From assembly GCA_025345505.1 (NCBI GenBank), contig JANVCC010000073.1, positions 5,035,448 to 5,099,447 on the forward strand: DNA of 64,000 nt, given 5' to 3'. The notes beneath the pieces are model-generated. The model searched no databases, was not told the DNA's origin, and worked only from the letters and a program-made list of their open reading frames with translations. Position numbers and translations under genes: made by a program. Source of the stretch: Todiramphus chloris collaris. Lineage: Eukaryota > Chordata > Aves > Coraciiformes > Alcedinidae. Below, one piece after another: positions 51,735-64,000 of the stretch (its first letter is position 1; every line of letters begins with the position of its first letter).

Positions 51735-52312
51735 GTTACCCCCAAAGTGTTGGTTACAGAAGATGCAGAAGATCAAGGGAATGGTACAGAGGACTGTGAG
51801 GAGAAGAAAGTCTCATGAAAGGCAACAGAACGTTCTGCTGGAGACCTGGTTATGTCCTGGTCTCTGCCACAGAGCTCATATGTCACACAAGGAAAACAGG
51901 GTTTCACAGATAGTCGCCAACTGTCTGTTTTTCATTTTGTTGCTGTCTAACTTAATCAGTGTCTGATTTACAGAAATACTGAGCACTGACACCAAGTAGT
52001 GCACTGGGAGCTGTGCTTTGAAAATATAAAGTGCTGTCACAGAAAAGACTATCACGTGAACAATGAGGTCCTACATTCTTAAATTCTGCATCTAAAATGA
52101 ACAGTCTTTCTGTTTACCTGATGCTTGCTCTTCCTGATCCATAAAATGGTAATAATAATGGAGCTGTTTCTTCTACCTGGGGCTGTTAGGAAAATTAATT
52201 TATCCCTTGATTAGCAATTGCATGCAACCTTATAATGAACACAAAAAAATAAAGAAAGGAATTCTTCCAGTTTTCTTCAAAGCAAGTGCTGAGCAGTGTG
52301 TGCAAATCAGCC

Positions 52313-52329
52313 TTTTTTTTTTTTTTTTT
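52313..52329. repeat. T17 homopolymer tract
   Basis: Seventeen uninterrupted T residues followed by GG. Simple repeat; no retroposed body recognised on the minus strand. Confidence 0.9.
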
Positions 52330-54684
52330 GGTCTTACAGAGAACAGTGAAAAGAGGACGTTTTAACATGGGTCTCTGAAAGCAAATTCAGTCTGTCTGTG
52401 GTAACAACTGGAACTGAAGTCTCCAAGGTCTTTGTATTTTAAAGATTGCTCTTAGAATTATTTGATTTCTGAAACATCGCCCCTCTCAACTGAAAGGTCT
52501 AAAATCATTGTTCTTGAAATCATTCAGCACATTAGATCAAAATTCCTTCTATTAATTTTTGCACAACATAGGAAGCCAGCAGACAACACTGGCCACTTTT
52601 CATTCTCTTCATAAGGATGAACTTCAAAACTCAAATCTGTGTAACTAGATGTAATGAGCAATTATATGCCTTCTAACTTTGGGAAATAAATTGTCTCCTA
52701 ATAAGTGACAAATATGTGCAAAATACATGCAAAGGAAAAAAAAAAAATAGACAAACCAAAGAAAAACTACTTCAGCACTTCACCTGATTTTCCTGTCTGA
52801 TGCAGCACAGGTTGGAGGTGGTGGTTCTCCTCCACACGGGAAGAGCTTGCTAACAGAAGACCGTTTGGCAAACCAGGCAGCAATGTTTTTCACATATATC
52901 TGTGTAAACGGATCTTACACAAGCTGATTTATAATCACAGCAAGAATCAGCAGTGAGGCTTTCTTAGTAATTTTAATGCACAAACATTGACAAAAACCCC
53001 GGTGATAAAACAGCAGAGAAATGTGTCGGAGAATGATGGATTTCTAAAATGATGATGATGTCCAACTTGTCTCATCTTCTTGTCTCATTTTTCTTCTTTG
53101 TGTCTACAGAATGCAATGGGAGTTTTGCATAAATGCTTGCAAATATCCCAGGAAATTCAGGTCAAATAGGCTGACTAGTAATTTGTAAAACCCTAACACT
53201 GTTTGGCAGCCATAGATATTTAGCTTACTCTGGTGTTATTGTGAACATCTCCTTAAACTCTTGCAAAGCCTTACTCCAGAGCTCCAAAATAGGGTTTTAG
53301 GGGTTTTTTTGTTAGGTTTTGGAGGTTTTTTAAAAACATCTGAGGAATTCTGCATTTCTCTAGGTATATGAACTACTGTTAGATTTCAGAGATTTTCTGT
53401 CACCACAGAGTCTAAGCCTATAAGTACATCATTCATTATTAAGCTCTTTTCTTTGCTTAGTGCAGTCATATCTGTTAATGATTTTTTTTTGGTGGGAAAA
53501 ATCTTTGATATTTGAAGCTCAGCTTTTATTTATTTGCTTATTCATCTGTAGGTAAAATGATGTTTAAATCTCCACCTGCTTTACAATAAAATACTGAACG
53601 CAGGCAATGACTGAAATATAAGAAACCTCCTATCTATCAAGACCAGGCACAGCTGTTGTGAACACAAAAAAGAAACGTGTATTGTAATAGCTCTATGAAA
53701 AAAGAGAAGATTGCAAGGAAAAAATATTTAAAATACAAGTTTCATTTAACAAAACTCTAGAGTAAGAGAAACTCTAAAGCTTTTTCTTAGAGAAATTCTC
53801 ACTTTCATGTTGTTGGTCAAGGATGCAGGGTAGAGTGTACGGGTTCCTGGTTAATGACACATTCACTACGGGTATAAATAAGTCTTTAATGAGGCCAAAA
53901 CAAAGCTACTTTCAATAAATAAATATATAAGCTATATAAGCCAATTTGCACTCGTTAAATTCTGTGGGTGATATAGCAGCTGTTTCAGGGAGAAACCGCT
54001 TGGCTGGGTCTGAACTTGGGGTGACATTGAGTACATTTGCAACGTGTTCCACTAAAGTGCCAGAAAATGGCACTGGGACACGAGCAACATCTGTCTGGAG
54101 GCACTGTTCAGAAAGATTCTGATAGTATTTTGAAACCAGCTGAAGCAATAGAAGATGTTGAGCTTATTTTAGTTACCAGCCTCTGGAAAGGAGAAAGTCA
54201 TAAAGAGGAATGTGTGAAATGAACAACAGGAGAAAATAAAAGACAGACAAATGTCCGTTGCTGCAGCCTAGCTGTGCTTGCACCTGCAACCTCCTAGTGA
54301 GTTCAGTACTAAGAAATGAGTGCAGACATTTCTGTTTTATATATTCATCAAGGCTAATTTTGCAAACAAATTCTCTGGGTTCTCCAGTGCGTCCTTGGAA
54401 CCGATGTCCTAGATTCTCTGTTTCAGAAGTTCCTTATGTCATCTGGCATTTCACTTGCATGAAATGAGGGTGATGCCGGGCTCAGATTAGAGGATAAGTT
54501 AATTAGATGCAAGAAGTTTTCCCTTTTTGGAATAGTCTAAAAGCAGCTGTGAAGTATTAAACTACGGTATTATTGGAAAAGCCATACTTTAAATCCACTT
54601 GTGCTCTGTGGCAGTGAAGGAATATAGTACTGAGAACTACAGTGCTGTAACATTCAAGAATTTTCAATATGTATATTAGAAACA

Positions 54685-55552
54685 ATAGAATTATAGAATA
54701 ATTTAGGTTGGAAAAGACTTCTAAGATCATAAAGCCCACACGTTAATCCAGCACCACGAAGTCTGCCACTAAACCATGTCCCTCAGCACCACATCTACAT
54801 GTCTTTTAAATCCTTCCAGAGGTGGTGACTCCACTACCTTCCTGTGCAGCCCATTCCAGGACTTGACAACCCTTCTGAGGAAAAAGATTTCCTTAATACC
54901 CAACCTAAATTTCCCCTGATGCAACTTGAGCCCATTTCCTCTTTTCCTATCTTGTTTCTTGGGAGAAGGGACCGCTCCTCACCACACTGCTACCTCCTTG
55001 TTGAGAGGGAGGAGGTCTCCCCTGAGCCACCTTTTTTCTAGGCTGGACAAGCCCAGTTCCCTCAGCTGCTCCTCGCAAGACTTGGGCTCTAGACCCTTCA
55101 GCAGCTTTGTTGCCCTTCTCTGGACACGCTCCAGCAGCTCCATGTCTTTCTTGTAGTGAGAGGCCCAAAAGTGAACACGCTATTCAAGGTACAGCCTCAC
55201 CAGTACTGAGTACAGGGGGACAGTCACTTCCCTCGTCCTGCTGGCTACCTAGTGCTGATACAAGCCAGGATGCTGGTGGCCTTTTTGGCCACTTGAGCAC
55301 ACACTGGCTCATATTCAGCAGGCTGTCAATCAACACCCACAGGGCCTTTTCTGCCAGGCTGCTTTCCAGCCACTCTCCCCAGGCCTGGAGTGTTGCAGGG
55401 ACCCAAGTGTGGGATCCAGCTCATGGCTTTGTTGAACCTCATCCCATTGGCCTTGGCCCATCAGCGCAGTCTGTCCAGACACCTCCGTAGAGCCTTTATA
55501 CCCTGAAGCAGATCAGCATCTCCACCCAATTTCATGTCATCGGCAGATATCA
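54685..55552 (-). mobile_element. CR1 LINE fragment, from RT catalytic box to 3' end
   Basis: An 868-bp CR1 copy on the minus strand. Its 5' limit (right side) reads ISADDMKLGG, the reverse-transcriptase F/YADD catalytic box region, at about 55553-55520. Further blocks include [58 protein letters not shown] and [22 protein letters not shown] before the ORF2 stop near 54776. The 3' UTR ends at the left in AATAGAATTATAGAATAATT, a recognisable octamer-type tail. Stops and frame changes interrupt the first half. It is of the same subfamily as, and inverted to, the copy at 24063-24911. The plus-strand 127-codon frame at 55107-55490 is an antisense shadow. Confidence 0.95.
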
Positions 55553-58500
55553 CCCCAAAAGCTAGATTTATTTTTGTTTGGTTTTTTTCTCAATTAAAAG
55601 TAAATCAGCCCTTATCTTGCCATGAGATCTCTCAGGAGGGATCTCGGAGCCCTTGTGGACTGACCTGTGCTGCGGTACGAAGGGTTTTTACATAATTCTA
55701 AAACTGGTACCCAAGTGAGTGTAAGAAATCTCAGCTGTGTTCACATTTCATTGTAGACTTCAGGTATGTATTTCTTCATTCAAAGAATTTCTAACATCAG
55801 TTTATTTTAGGCTACTTTTTAATCCCCTTTTCACATCTACAGCTCCTTCTCTGATGATAGTACCTGCCCAATGAAACAGTAGGGTTTTGTATGATAATGA
55901 GATAATGTTTGGATTCGTATGGGCTACTATGAGAGAATGGAACAATTCCAACTGAAGAATCAGCATACTTGAACAGGAGGAGGTTTTAAAAAAGAGAAAA
56001 AGGCCTTTGAATCAGCAATTTTTTAACATTTTGCTCCCAATTACCTTTTCTTTTTGGGAAGTAATTATCTTAAGGTAGAAAAGATGATTGTCTTACTCTT
56101 CTGTGAACTGATGGCTAGGGTGAGCCTTGAGGTCACCTGGAAGAGGCCTTGATTTCCTTCAGGGAAGGTGTAGGTGTGGGAGTGCTGTCTGCCATTGGCA
56201 CCAGGCAGCCTGGGAAGCTGCAGGCTACGCTATGGGATGTGGCAACCTGGGGAACCACGCAGTGTAGTGAGGCTGGATGCAGCAGCATTTTCTTGGAGGC
56301 CACTGCACTGAATTCTTACTGTCTCGTATGGAAACTCAGGTTTCCATGGATGAACTGGCAATATAAAATGAACTGCTGACAGGGGGCTGTTGTGGAAGCA
56401 GCTGTAGCCCTTACGTGGCCAATATCTATGTACCGTGCTACTTAGAGCTACTCAGTTTTCTATAGTTATGCCACATATGCCTTCTTCGTGCATTTTAACT
56501 GAAAATCTAGATTGATTTCCCACTCCAAAGGGCTTTTTTAGTCCGGTGTAAAGCTTGAAATGAAAAGTTTGGAGTCTCTGTAATCAGCCCATTTGAAGTT
56601 TCATATCTGAGAACCCAGCAAAGTGAACCAAGCTTTAAACACTGATACATTTTGAATTTTAATAGACTTTATTATAAGCCTTCAAATTAAAAGCTGTCGG
56701 GAGAGATAAAAGGTTGGGGATTTGGATTCAAAGGGACTTTGATTAGACATAAAGGTCAGCAATGGTGGCAAAAAGTCAATGCATCTAAATTAAGCATAAA
56801 CCTCTGGAAGAGAATATGCTAATCTTTCATGTAAAGTACTTGTCAGGCTGATCTTGGCTCGTATCCACAACAGTTAAACTATTTTCTGTGATGAAATTTT
56901 AACAAATGGTAATCCATGTGTAATTTGCCTGTCAAGTGCGTGCCATTTGTTTTTACAAATGTTAGATTTTAACTGCTAAGGAATCATATTATACTACATA
57001 ATGTGCTCCTGATTGAAGATTTTGGTTTAGAATCTTTAGTTGGGTTTTTAACTGCAACTTTTTTTCCTTGGGCATGTAGAGTGTAATGGGAAGGAAGGAA
57101 GGAAAAAGAAACTCTAAATGTTATTGCTTTTTTTGTCAAACTAAGTATAAATGTATAAATGACACTTTAATTGAGTGGCTACTTCAGGTGCTTAAAGTTA
57201 TAGTAGCTTAATATTTCTGAATGTGAAATTAAGATTCTGCATTGTTAGTGAGCAAACTCATTAAAGGCATAACAGGATGACGGGATAAAAAAGGATTTAC
57301 AGTGTAGAATCTTCTGTAAAATTATGAGAAGTGACAGGCCCCATTTTTTGATGCTGAAATAAAGGTTGCATGTCGAAACCACAGAGACACCCTGGCTGGA
57401 TTTTGCATAGCTGAGAACTAATAGGAAATTAACAGTGTGTAATACAGGCCTAGTGAATTCAGTCCTACTTTGTAGCTTTGATGTGGAAGAACAGAAGGCA
57501 TAATTTCAGTCTTTGTTTAGTGTCCTGGACGGATAGCTTCACTAACATCTAAGTATGGTCAGGATTAAAAATGTGATGGATAACACCACAACACCTCCTT
57601 GACAGCTTTTCTGTTCAAATACAAATTTCTGTCACAGCCTCAGAATGTTTGAAGGAGCATTCCGAGATGAAATATTGTAGCTGCAACAAGCCCAGTGTGA
57701 AGCTATTATGTTTTGAAACGAAAAATAATTACAAACTGTACATCTTCTAGGCACATATCTGTATTAATAATGCATAGTAATAAATACACTGGAGTATACT
57801 AATGAAATGTTATTGAACATTAAAGTTTTGGGAACCATAGGGTTATGAATCTGTCAAGAAAATGTCAATGTATCTGTCTAGTTTTTAGATTTTTCTACTT
57901 GTTTTAGGCAAGTATGTATTTGAGAAAGTTACGGTGTGATTTATTCTAGTTTTCATCACGTCTCTCTGGGAATATTTTCTCAGAGCTGAGGTTTTATAAA
58001 TATCCATCCATTTCTGTGTGAAAATAATATTTCCTTTTAGTTAAGAATGTCACTGTCGCCTCCAAAAATTTGTGTTAAAATGAATGTTTTTATTGCAGTG
58101 CTCTGTGGATGGAATATTGTCCTTTTTATAGAGGCAAAGTAGGTCAGAACCTCACTGTTTGACAGATGTGACACACAAAGTCCCTACCTCCATATTAATC
58201 ATGAATAAAATGAAAAAGAAGCTGATTAGTCCAAAAGAATGTCTGTATTTAAAGAGCTAATACCTGTAGTGATTTTCTTCTTTGTGCTTAACCATTAATT
58301 GAAGGAGAGACTTAAATTTTATCCTATTGCAACCGATTCTCACAAAAGCACGGGGAGTCCATCTGACTCTGCAGGATGGCAGAAAGCATTGTGATATACG
58401 AGCCATTGATTTGGCACAATAAGAAAGAAAATTGGACTCCATGAAGGGAGAATAAATTGTCTGACTGCTGAATCTCTGTCATGAAATTTCATCTCTTGCT

Positions 58501-61500
58501 CACGTGTTGTCCATGAGACGTGGTCATTTGTCAACTACTAAAGAACCCTCAGGTCTCTGCTGGTGCTGTTGTGATAGGGGCTACCTTGGTCATCACAACA
58601 GAGGTAAACAGAGATCAGGCTGCCATCAGTGCTGAATAGTCTGTAGTTACACTTTGTCAAATTTAAGCTTCAGAGAAGTCAAAAGTAGGACAGAAAGGTC
58701 TTAAAATTTCTCAGCCCTTGGTGTGATAGGTACTTTTTTTTGAGATAATACTGATGAAAATATTGTTCCGTTTTCACCCAAGTACTTCTGCAAATCATTC
58801 TAAAGATAAAAGCATAGACCCTAAATACCCAATAAATGGGCAATTAACCCATCTCTTCAGAAATTCTTGGTCTTATTGGGTTTCATTTATGTATTTCTAA
58901 ATATTGATGTTAAGTGGGCCTTGACTGTGCTCAGAACGATGGCTGCATGTTTTGCAGTCTCCTAAACCAATTCAGAATAGAGACCGCCTCATTTCACACA
59001 ACATTGACTGCATCCTTGCTGCAATAACGTACTAATTTTATTTATTCTTGGCTTAATCTGTCAACCTTTTAACATTTATATGAACGTTTGAGATCCTCCC
59101 TATAAAAGTCAGTGATTGATAAAGCTGATCAAGAAGGCTGAGAAACTGAAGTACTTAGTTTATTGCAGTCAAAAATGCTGATCTTTATACATATGTTGCG
59201 AGGCAGGGGGGTAGCAGAGTAAGAGATGATTATGACAAACCTTTTTTTTCAATTATTTTTTAATAAAATGGGGGTAGAACAACCAGAATTAATGTTTCGT
59301 AATGCTGGTCTTTATGTCTCAGTAGACTCTAAAAGCAGGAGAAGCATCTGAATGGTAACTCAGGAGTTAAACTGTGACAAAGGGCTAAGCAAAGAAAACT
59401 TGCCTCTGTCTCCTTTGTTCTCCAATTCTGTCAGTAGGTTTTGTGCAGTCTAATTCCTCTCCCTCAATTTAATACTTTTGTTTAGATTTGTACTTTTTAA
59501 AAAAAATACAAAGCAAGAAACCAATCCCAAGAACACCTTCTGAAAAAGTTGAAGTCACTAGGAATAAAAAAAAAAAAATAAATCTTGCTCAACAATTGAA
59601 TATATGAAATTCAACATAAGTAACTAAAGCAAAATGATTTGTTGGCTAGAGATAGGAAATGCTGTTTGTTTCATTCCAAATATTTTGGACTGACTGTGCA
59701 ACTTTCCAGGGGAGCCTGGACACGTGGTTCCTTAGCCCTGGAGCAACCTTACCTGCTTGGTCTTCCCCAGAGCTAGCCCCATGTCACTGCCACAGTAGTA
59801 TTTAATCCAGTGTAAATTTGGGTTCTGTTGAAGCTTCCAGAAGTACTTTCTGGAAACTGCCTTAGTTGAGTGAATACTCAGTTGTTTATTTAAGTTCAAA
59901 CTTGGACTAAAATATGAGAGAACATAATTTTCTGCAGTTCAGTTCTATTCTTTCAATTGTCTCTTCTAGCTGCTGTCCATCCTTCTAGCTGAATGTAGCT
60001 GGTTATCATTCCTCATTTTCCCAGGAAATCAATGTTGTCTTTTATCACCAGAAACTTGGGCTTTTTCCCTGGAGTGAAGGAATACATTTTGATCTAGAGT
60101 TATATGATGGATAATTTCTTGACATTAGCCTCTTAAACTGAAAAGGCTTTCAGGCTTGGATACTTTCCTTAATACCATATTTTATGGGGAGTGTGATGCC
60201 TCAAATAGGAAGGAACCTGGACATTAAGATGTTATAAGTAAAATGAAGGACCTTAAGCTTCATTTAGCAGGGAGAAGGCTGCAAGGGGGCTATTACCCAG
60301 CTTATGGCCGTTCGTGTGTGTGTCCTTGTCTGAGTGTCTGTCGTGGGCCAAGGTGACAGGATACCTGAAACAGGGAGTGGAAGTGTCCTATTTTCAAATG
60401 GGTTTTTTTTTCCTTAGACTTATTTAGAAAAACCTCAAGTTTATAAGATAATTTTGGCTTACATTTAGGAGCCTGCTATATTGTATCAAACTTTGAATGG
60501 CTGACACATGGAGTGCCTTCTATTGATGTTGAAACAAGAGCCTGAGCAACAGTTCAGTCTGTAAGATGCTAAAGTTTGGGAAGGAGCACAGTGCTTTGCT
60601 CTCCAAGACACCTCTAATAGGAGATGATTTTTAGCTTGATGAAGGTTTGCTGGACTCCCAGAGCATCTCATTGGTATCGGATTTAGTCTTCCAGACCACC
60701 AACAGTAATCTGGAAGTAAATGAGCTATTCATGTTTGATACCAAGGCATTTTCTGCTCTACTCCCACCGATAAGAGTTTCCCATTGTTATTTCATTTCAT
60801 CTTATCCCTTGCTCTCTGAAGTTAAAAATAAACTACTTTAGAAAAAGGACTCAGAGTTAATACCAAATGCATTATGGATATCATGTTTCTGAATAAAATA
60901 TTTATTTTGTGAAGCTTTTACTTTGTAAGCCGTAATGGTATCAGAGCACATAACCTTTGGTACCTTCTTTTCAACTATAGGAACTGGGTAGGGTTGTGTT
61001 CAGGCTTCCATTGTCTTTTCAGAACAGTTTTGTGACTAAAAGCAATCTGTAGAATGAGAGTAACCTTCAGTAAGTTATCAATAAAACAAAGAAAATCAGT
61101 TTCAAGCCCCTAGAAAGTTCTTTTCTCAGCATGGTAGATGAATGTGTGCACTGACCCATGCAGCTGATGGTTGAGAGCATAGCGTGCTGAGGTGAGAGCC
61201 TGCTCACGTTTTAGAGCAACACAATTTCTGATCATAGCTGTGTTGCTGAGGGATCACTTATATTTCTCCTCTTTCTTATTCTCTGTCAGATTTCAAAGAC
61301 CAACAGGAAAGAGTGTTGTGTTGTGTCAATGTATTGCCTGTTCACCGTGGAGAGTTATGAATGAATTACAAAAGCAAGCAAAACTTTAAATAGACTCCAC
61401 AACACGTAGCTCCTTTCCTCTGTTGAAATACTCTGTACGTGCATTTATTAGCAGACGTTGGTGTTCACCAGCTTGCAGCCCTTCTCCTGAAACCAGCAGA

Positions 61501-62189
61501 TTTGGTGGTTTCACACCACGTTAGAGGAAGCTAATTCAAAGGCATAATACGGTCTAAAACCACCAGCTGCTTCCTGCCTTGCACTTTGGTGCTTCTCTTT
61601 TTTCCGTCCTGGTTGTGTGGCTGATCCAATTGAAAAAGAACCCTGAAAGAGCAGAACCTTTCATTTCATAAGCCAACTGACTCAACTGTCAGACCCAAAT
61701 TGGCAAGGAAGAGCAGAATTGCCCCTTTTAGTGTCAGCTCAAGGTTAAACTGGTTTAGCGACAGCCTGAAACTGCATCTGCAGAAATACCAGGGATCCCA
61801 AACACCACCGTGGACTTCAATGAAAAAAAAAAAAGAATCTCTTCCTTTATGCTTCATTAACTACGTAAGCAACTTGAGAAAATAAGCAAAGTTATCAGCT
61901 ATCTTTGGATAAGCACACAAATGCAGGAGCTCCAGAAGTAGAGGGGGACAGCAGTGGAGATTTCCCTCCCTGAAGGGTGGGAAGCACAGTTGACACATGG
62001 CTGCCCTCTGGTTCTCTCCCAGATTATAAAAGCTGGGACATTACCAGTGGAATAACATGATGAAAAAGTAGCATTAAAATCGTGTACTGTGTAAAAGGAG
62101 TTTAATCCTCCATCTCACATTTTTAAGATGCCATATTAATAATTTAGTTGAGTTTTAGTAGCCTTTTCAGTCGTAGCCCTCTAATGATG
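55553..62189. other. Unique non-coding DNA
   Basis: About 6.6 kb with no gene or transposon recognised. A short (GGAA)-type run lies at about 57090-57103 and A13 at 59566-59578. The segment about 56560-57010 is repeat-free and AT-rich in the manner of possible conserved elements. Open frames are all 61-76 codons and unsupported. Confidence 0.5.
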
Positions 62190-62430
62190 AGCTTGTGTTC
62201 TAATGTTTAGCGCCTGCTGCGTAAGTGGTACTTTTAACAAAATACATTTGCTGCAGGCTTTTTGACATGGCTTCCCACTGAGATAAACACAATTAACACG
62301 AGCTATTTAAAATTCCTTTCTCTCGTGCTTGTTTATTAATGGTCTTTTAAGATCTATTTTTGTTATTAATTTTAAAGAACGTGCGACAAATTTGATGGCA
62401 CGGGGAGGGTATGTGATGCAAATGTTTTAG
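62190..62430. promoter_or_regulatory. Possible conserved non-coding element
   Basis: Repeat-free DNA with several transcription-factor-like words: ACAATTAACACG, GTTATTAATTTTAAAG, a POU octamer ATGCAAAT at 62416-62423, and more CpG (GCGCC, TGCGTAAG, GTGCGAC) than neighbouring AT-rich DNA, as seen in slowly evolving elements. This is inference from texture only. Confidence 0.25.
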
Positions 62431-62840
62431 TCTTGAGAGATTCCTGGGTCATCTCCTGTTTGTAATGCTGTATTCACAGGCTCAAGAGGAACCATACTGG
62501 CCTTTCTTTGAACGTGCTGTACAGGAGAATGTGTTGTAACAGCAAATGGAGGATGAGGCAAAGCAGTGCAGGCAGGCTAGCTTACAGAGTATAAAAATTT
62601 CATTAGAAAGTATTTCCAGAGAATCCTATTTTGTGTAAAAAGTCTTCCCTTTTCTATATGTCACATCAAAATGGCTTTTAGTAAAAATAGTCATGCAAAG
62701 AATGGTTACTGGGGGGGTCCTAGTGAATATTCATAACACATAGTACATCTGAGTGTGCCGAGACCTTTTAGAATAAATATATCCTTTTTAGGTTAAGCTA
62801 GTTCAGAATATTGTTGTTAATCTTCTTTACATCCTTCCAG

Positions 62841-63153
62841 ACAGTCTGTGTAAGGCAATTTTGGAATTACAGAAAGAAAAGAAGGAAATGCTGGCCTCAC
62901 TGGGGGCCCCCACTGCAGTCTCCAGCTCCGATTAGAATCAGTGGAAAGACTTTTCTTGACTTTGGTGGAACTGAACCTTCTCAGCGTGCCTTTGAAAGGG
63001 GTACAGGGAAGAATACGTGCGTCAAAAAGACAAATGTCTGTCAGATCCCTCAAGGACAAAGCAGTTGTGCGGTACGTTTTGTGCTCCGTTTTCCAGGCTG
63101 CCACCTCTGCTGACTGACTGAAGTAGCTTATTTATTTCCTTCACTTTTTCCAG
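62841..63153 (+). other. Possible exon and 82-nt mini-intron, unidentified
   Basis: A good acceptor (pyrimidine-rich TCTTCTTTACATCCTTCCAG ending 62840, with a TTAAT branch-like word about 20 nt upstream) opens a 231-nt segment ending at a strong donor G/GTACGT (exon end 63071). An 82-nt stretch follows with CTGACTGAC branch-like words and a long pyrimidine tract ending TTTTTCCAG (63153). All the signals of a minimal intron are therefore present. One frame is open through all 77 codons (divisible by three), but continues only three codons past the junction before TGA. A second frame gives SLCKAILELQKEKKEM and ASLGAPTAVSSSD then a stop at 62933-62935, which looks like a charged helix and C-terminus. 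I recognise neither. It may be a terminal coding exon, a lncRNA exon or chance. Confidence 0.22.
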
Positions 63154-64000
63154 GGGTTAATCTGAAAGTCCACCCCTCGTGGCAGAATCAGAGGAAGACT
63201 GCTCCTTGCATCTTCCTCCTCCTGGGCATCTGGGCAAGCGACAACTACAAGTGCTTCTTCATGGGTGAATGTGCAAGAGACAGTGGTCTGATGTAATAAC
63301 AGGCAGATCTTTACCTTAACGAATTAGCACGAACTGAAGCTGTCCAGTTTAGTAATTCAAGCACAGTAAATATTGTATATTTGCTTTTTGTGGCCTTCCT
63401 GCCCAGTGGACACTGCAGCTGTGTGTGAGCAGTTCTGATAAAGGCCTGTGCGTGGATACAAGTGAAACGCTGAGTCTGACAAATGACACGGTTGCTCCGT
63501 TGACTCTGTAGGGACTGTGCTTTACACTTTGGGGAGGGCATGACTGAGAGTCAGACCAGTTTCCCTCATCTCTGCTGCTGAATGAGGCTGAGCCCCTGGA
63601 GAGAGAAGAGCTTGTTCCATTCCCGAGAACAACAAAAGTGCTCATTTTGCAGATTGTGCAGCAGGGCTGACGGGGCCTGGGAGGCCTGGAAGCTGGAAGG
63701 CTTTTAGGAGAAAGCCTTGCGTATGGTAGGGACTGTTGAGATGGTTGAAAGGAGGATATATCCATGGCACTTCAGCGCAGAAACTGTATCTGCAGCTGTC
63801 AGCTTGTTTCAGTGCTGGTGGTGGCATCCCAAATCACGCTCTCCAAAGAGGCTTTCAGAAAACCATGGATTTCCTCATAAATCAGACCAAGCTATGCTTA
63901 ATTCCTGCAAAGCAAGGCAAGTGATGGATAGTTGGCTTAGCTTTGCTTTGGTTGTTATCTTGTGTCTTTGCCATAACTGAACTTGTTGACATTGTGTTTG
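63154..64000. other. Unassigned end of window
   Basis: If the upstream splice candidate is real, this would begin with its next exon. One frame from 63155 is open for about 47 codons but is not in phase with the open frame upstream. A 138-codon minus-strand frame (63349-63765) is the longest outside repeats; it is Ser/Pro/Arg-rich, has no recognisable domain and lies in locally GC-richer DNA where long chance frames are expected. No AATAAA was noticed on the plus strand here. Confidence 0.4.

Larger units (their letters stand above)
49941..54684. other. Unique non-coding DNA
   Basis: No gene or transposon recognised. The part around 51000-51400 is AT-rich, repeat-free and contains several TTAATT/TAATTA words, comparable with the other possible conserved blocks but without a tight cluster. 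Mononucleotide runs occur at 52313-52329 (T17) and about 52736-52747 (A). A partial duplication is at 51691-51734. Confidence 0.5.

Noticed and set aside
55107-55490. 127-codon plus-strand frame
   Set aside because: It is antisense to the CR1 copy at 54685-55552.
21260-62423. Window-wide enrichment of POU octamers (seen at 21260, 29085, 29211, 40020, 47642, 49146, 62416)
   Set aside because: About four are expected by chance in 64 kb of this composition on two strands; seven by eye is not a convincing excess, so only the paired site is reported.
63349-63765. 138-codon minus-strand frame as a gene
   Set aside because: No domain, no splice framing, overlapping frames in other phases, and locally higher GC make a chance frame of this size unsurprising in 64 kb read in six frames.

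Overview
The window reads as bird nuclear DNA that is almost entirely non-coding: AT-rich, intron-like or gene-desert-like sequence. Six fragments of the avian LINE CR1 support this, recognisable by ORF2 C-terminal protein motifs and by remnants of the 3' ATTCTATG-type repeat tail. One long-terminal-repeat fossil also belongs to a family typical of bird genomes. A neoavian bird is my best guess from the CR1 and LTR types, but species cannot be fixed from sequence alone. No operons, Shine-Dalgarno-led genes, rRNA, tRNA or CRISPR arrays were seen. Most open frames are short, overlap one another and behave like chance frames in AT-rich DNA or lie inside repeats.

Layout. 1-3.1 kb: unique AT-rich DNA with a T17 tract. 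3.1-3.76 kb: CR1 (minus). 5.40-5.95 kb: solo LTR fossil (minus), which accounts for the only long GC-rich island. 5.95-10.8 kb: unique DNA with a T28 tract. 10.83-11.10 kb: CR1 (plus). 14.44-14.84 kb: CR1 (minus). 14.8-24.1 kb: unique DNA with a perfect 22-bp tandem duplication. 24.06-24.91 kb: long CR1 (plus). 25.81-26.00 kb: short CR1 (plus). 26.0-54.7 kb: a 28.7-kb stretch with no recognisable CR1 or LTR. It contains blocks that look like conserved non-coding elements (POU octamers and clustered TAATTA cores), a possible minus-strand exon with a textbook TACTAAC branch site near 41.1 kb, and two GC-richer patches near 47-48.5 kb. 54.69-55.55 kb: long CR1 (minus), the same subfamily and truncation point as the 24-kb copy but inverted. 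55.6-64 kb: unique DNA with a possible exon plus 82-nt mini-intron near 62.8-63.15 kb.

No protein-coding gene could be confidently named. The two splice-site-framed candidates lie on opposite strands and are hypotheses. I saw no new biological system. The most useful leads are the two exon candidates, the repeat-free core with homeodomain/POU-type motif clusters, and the matched inverted CR1 pair.
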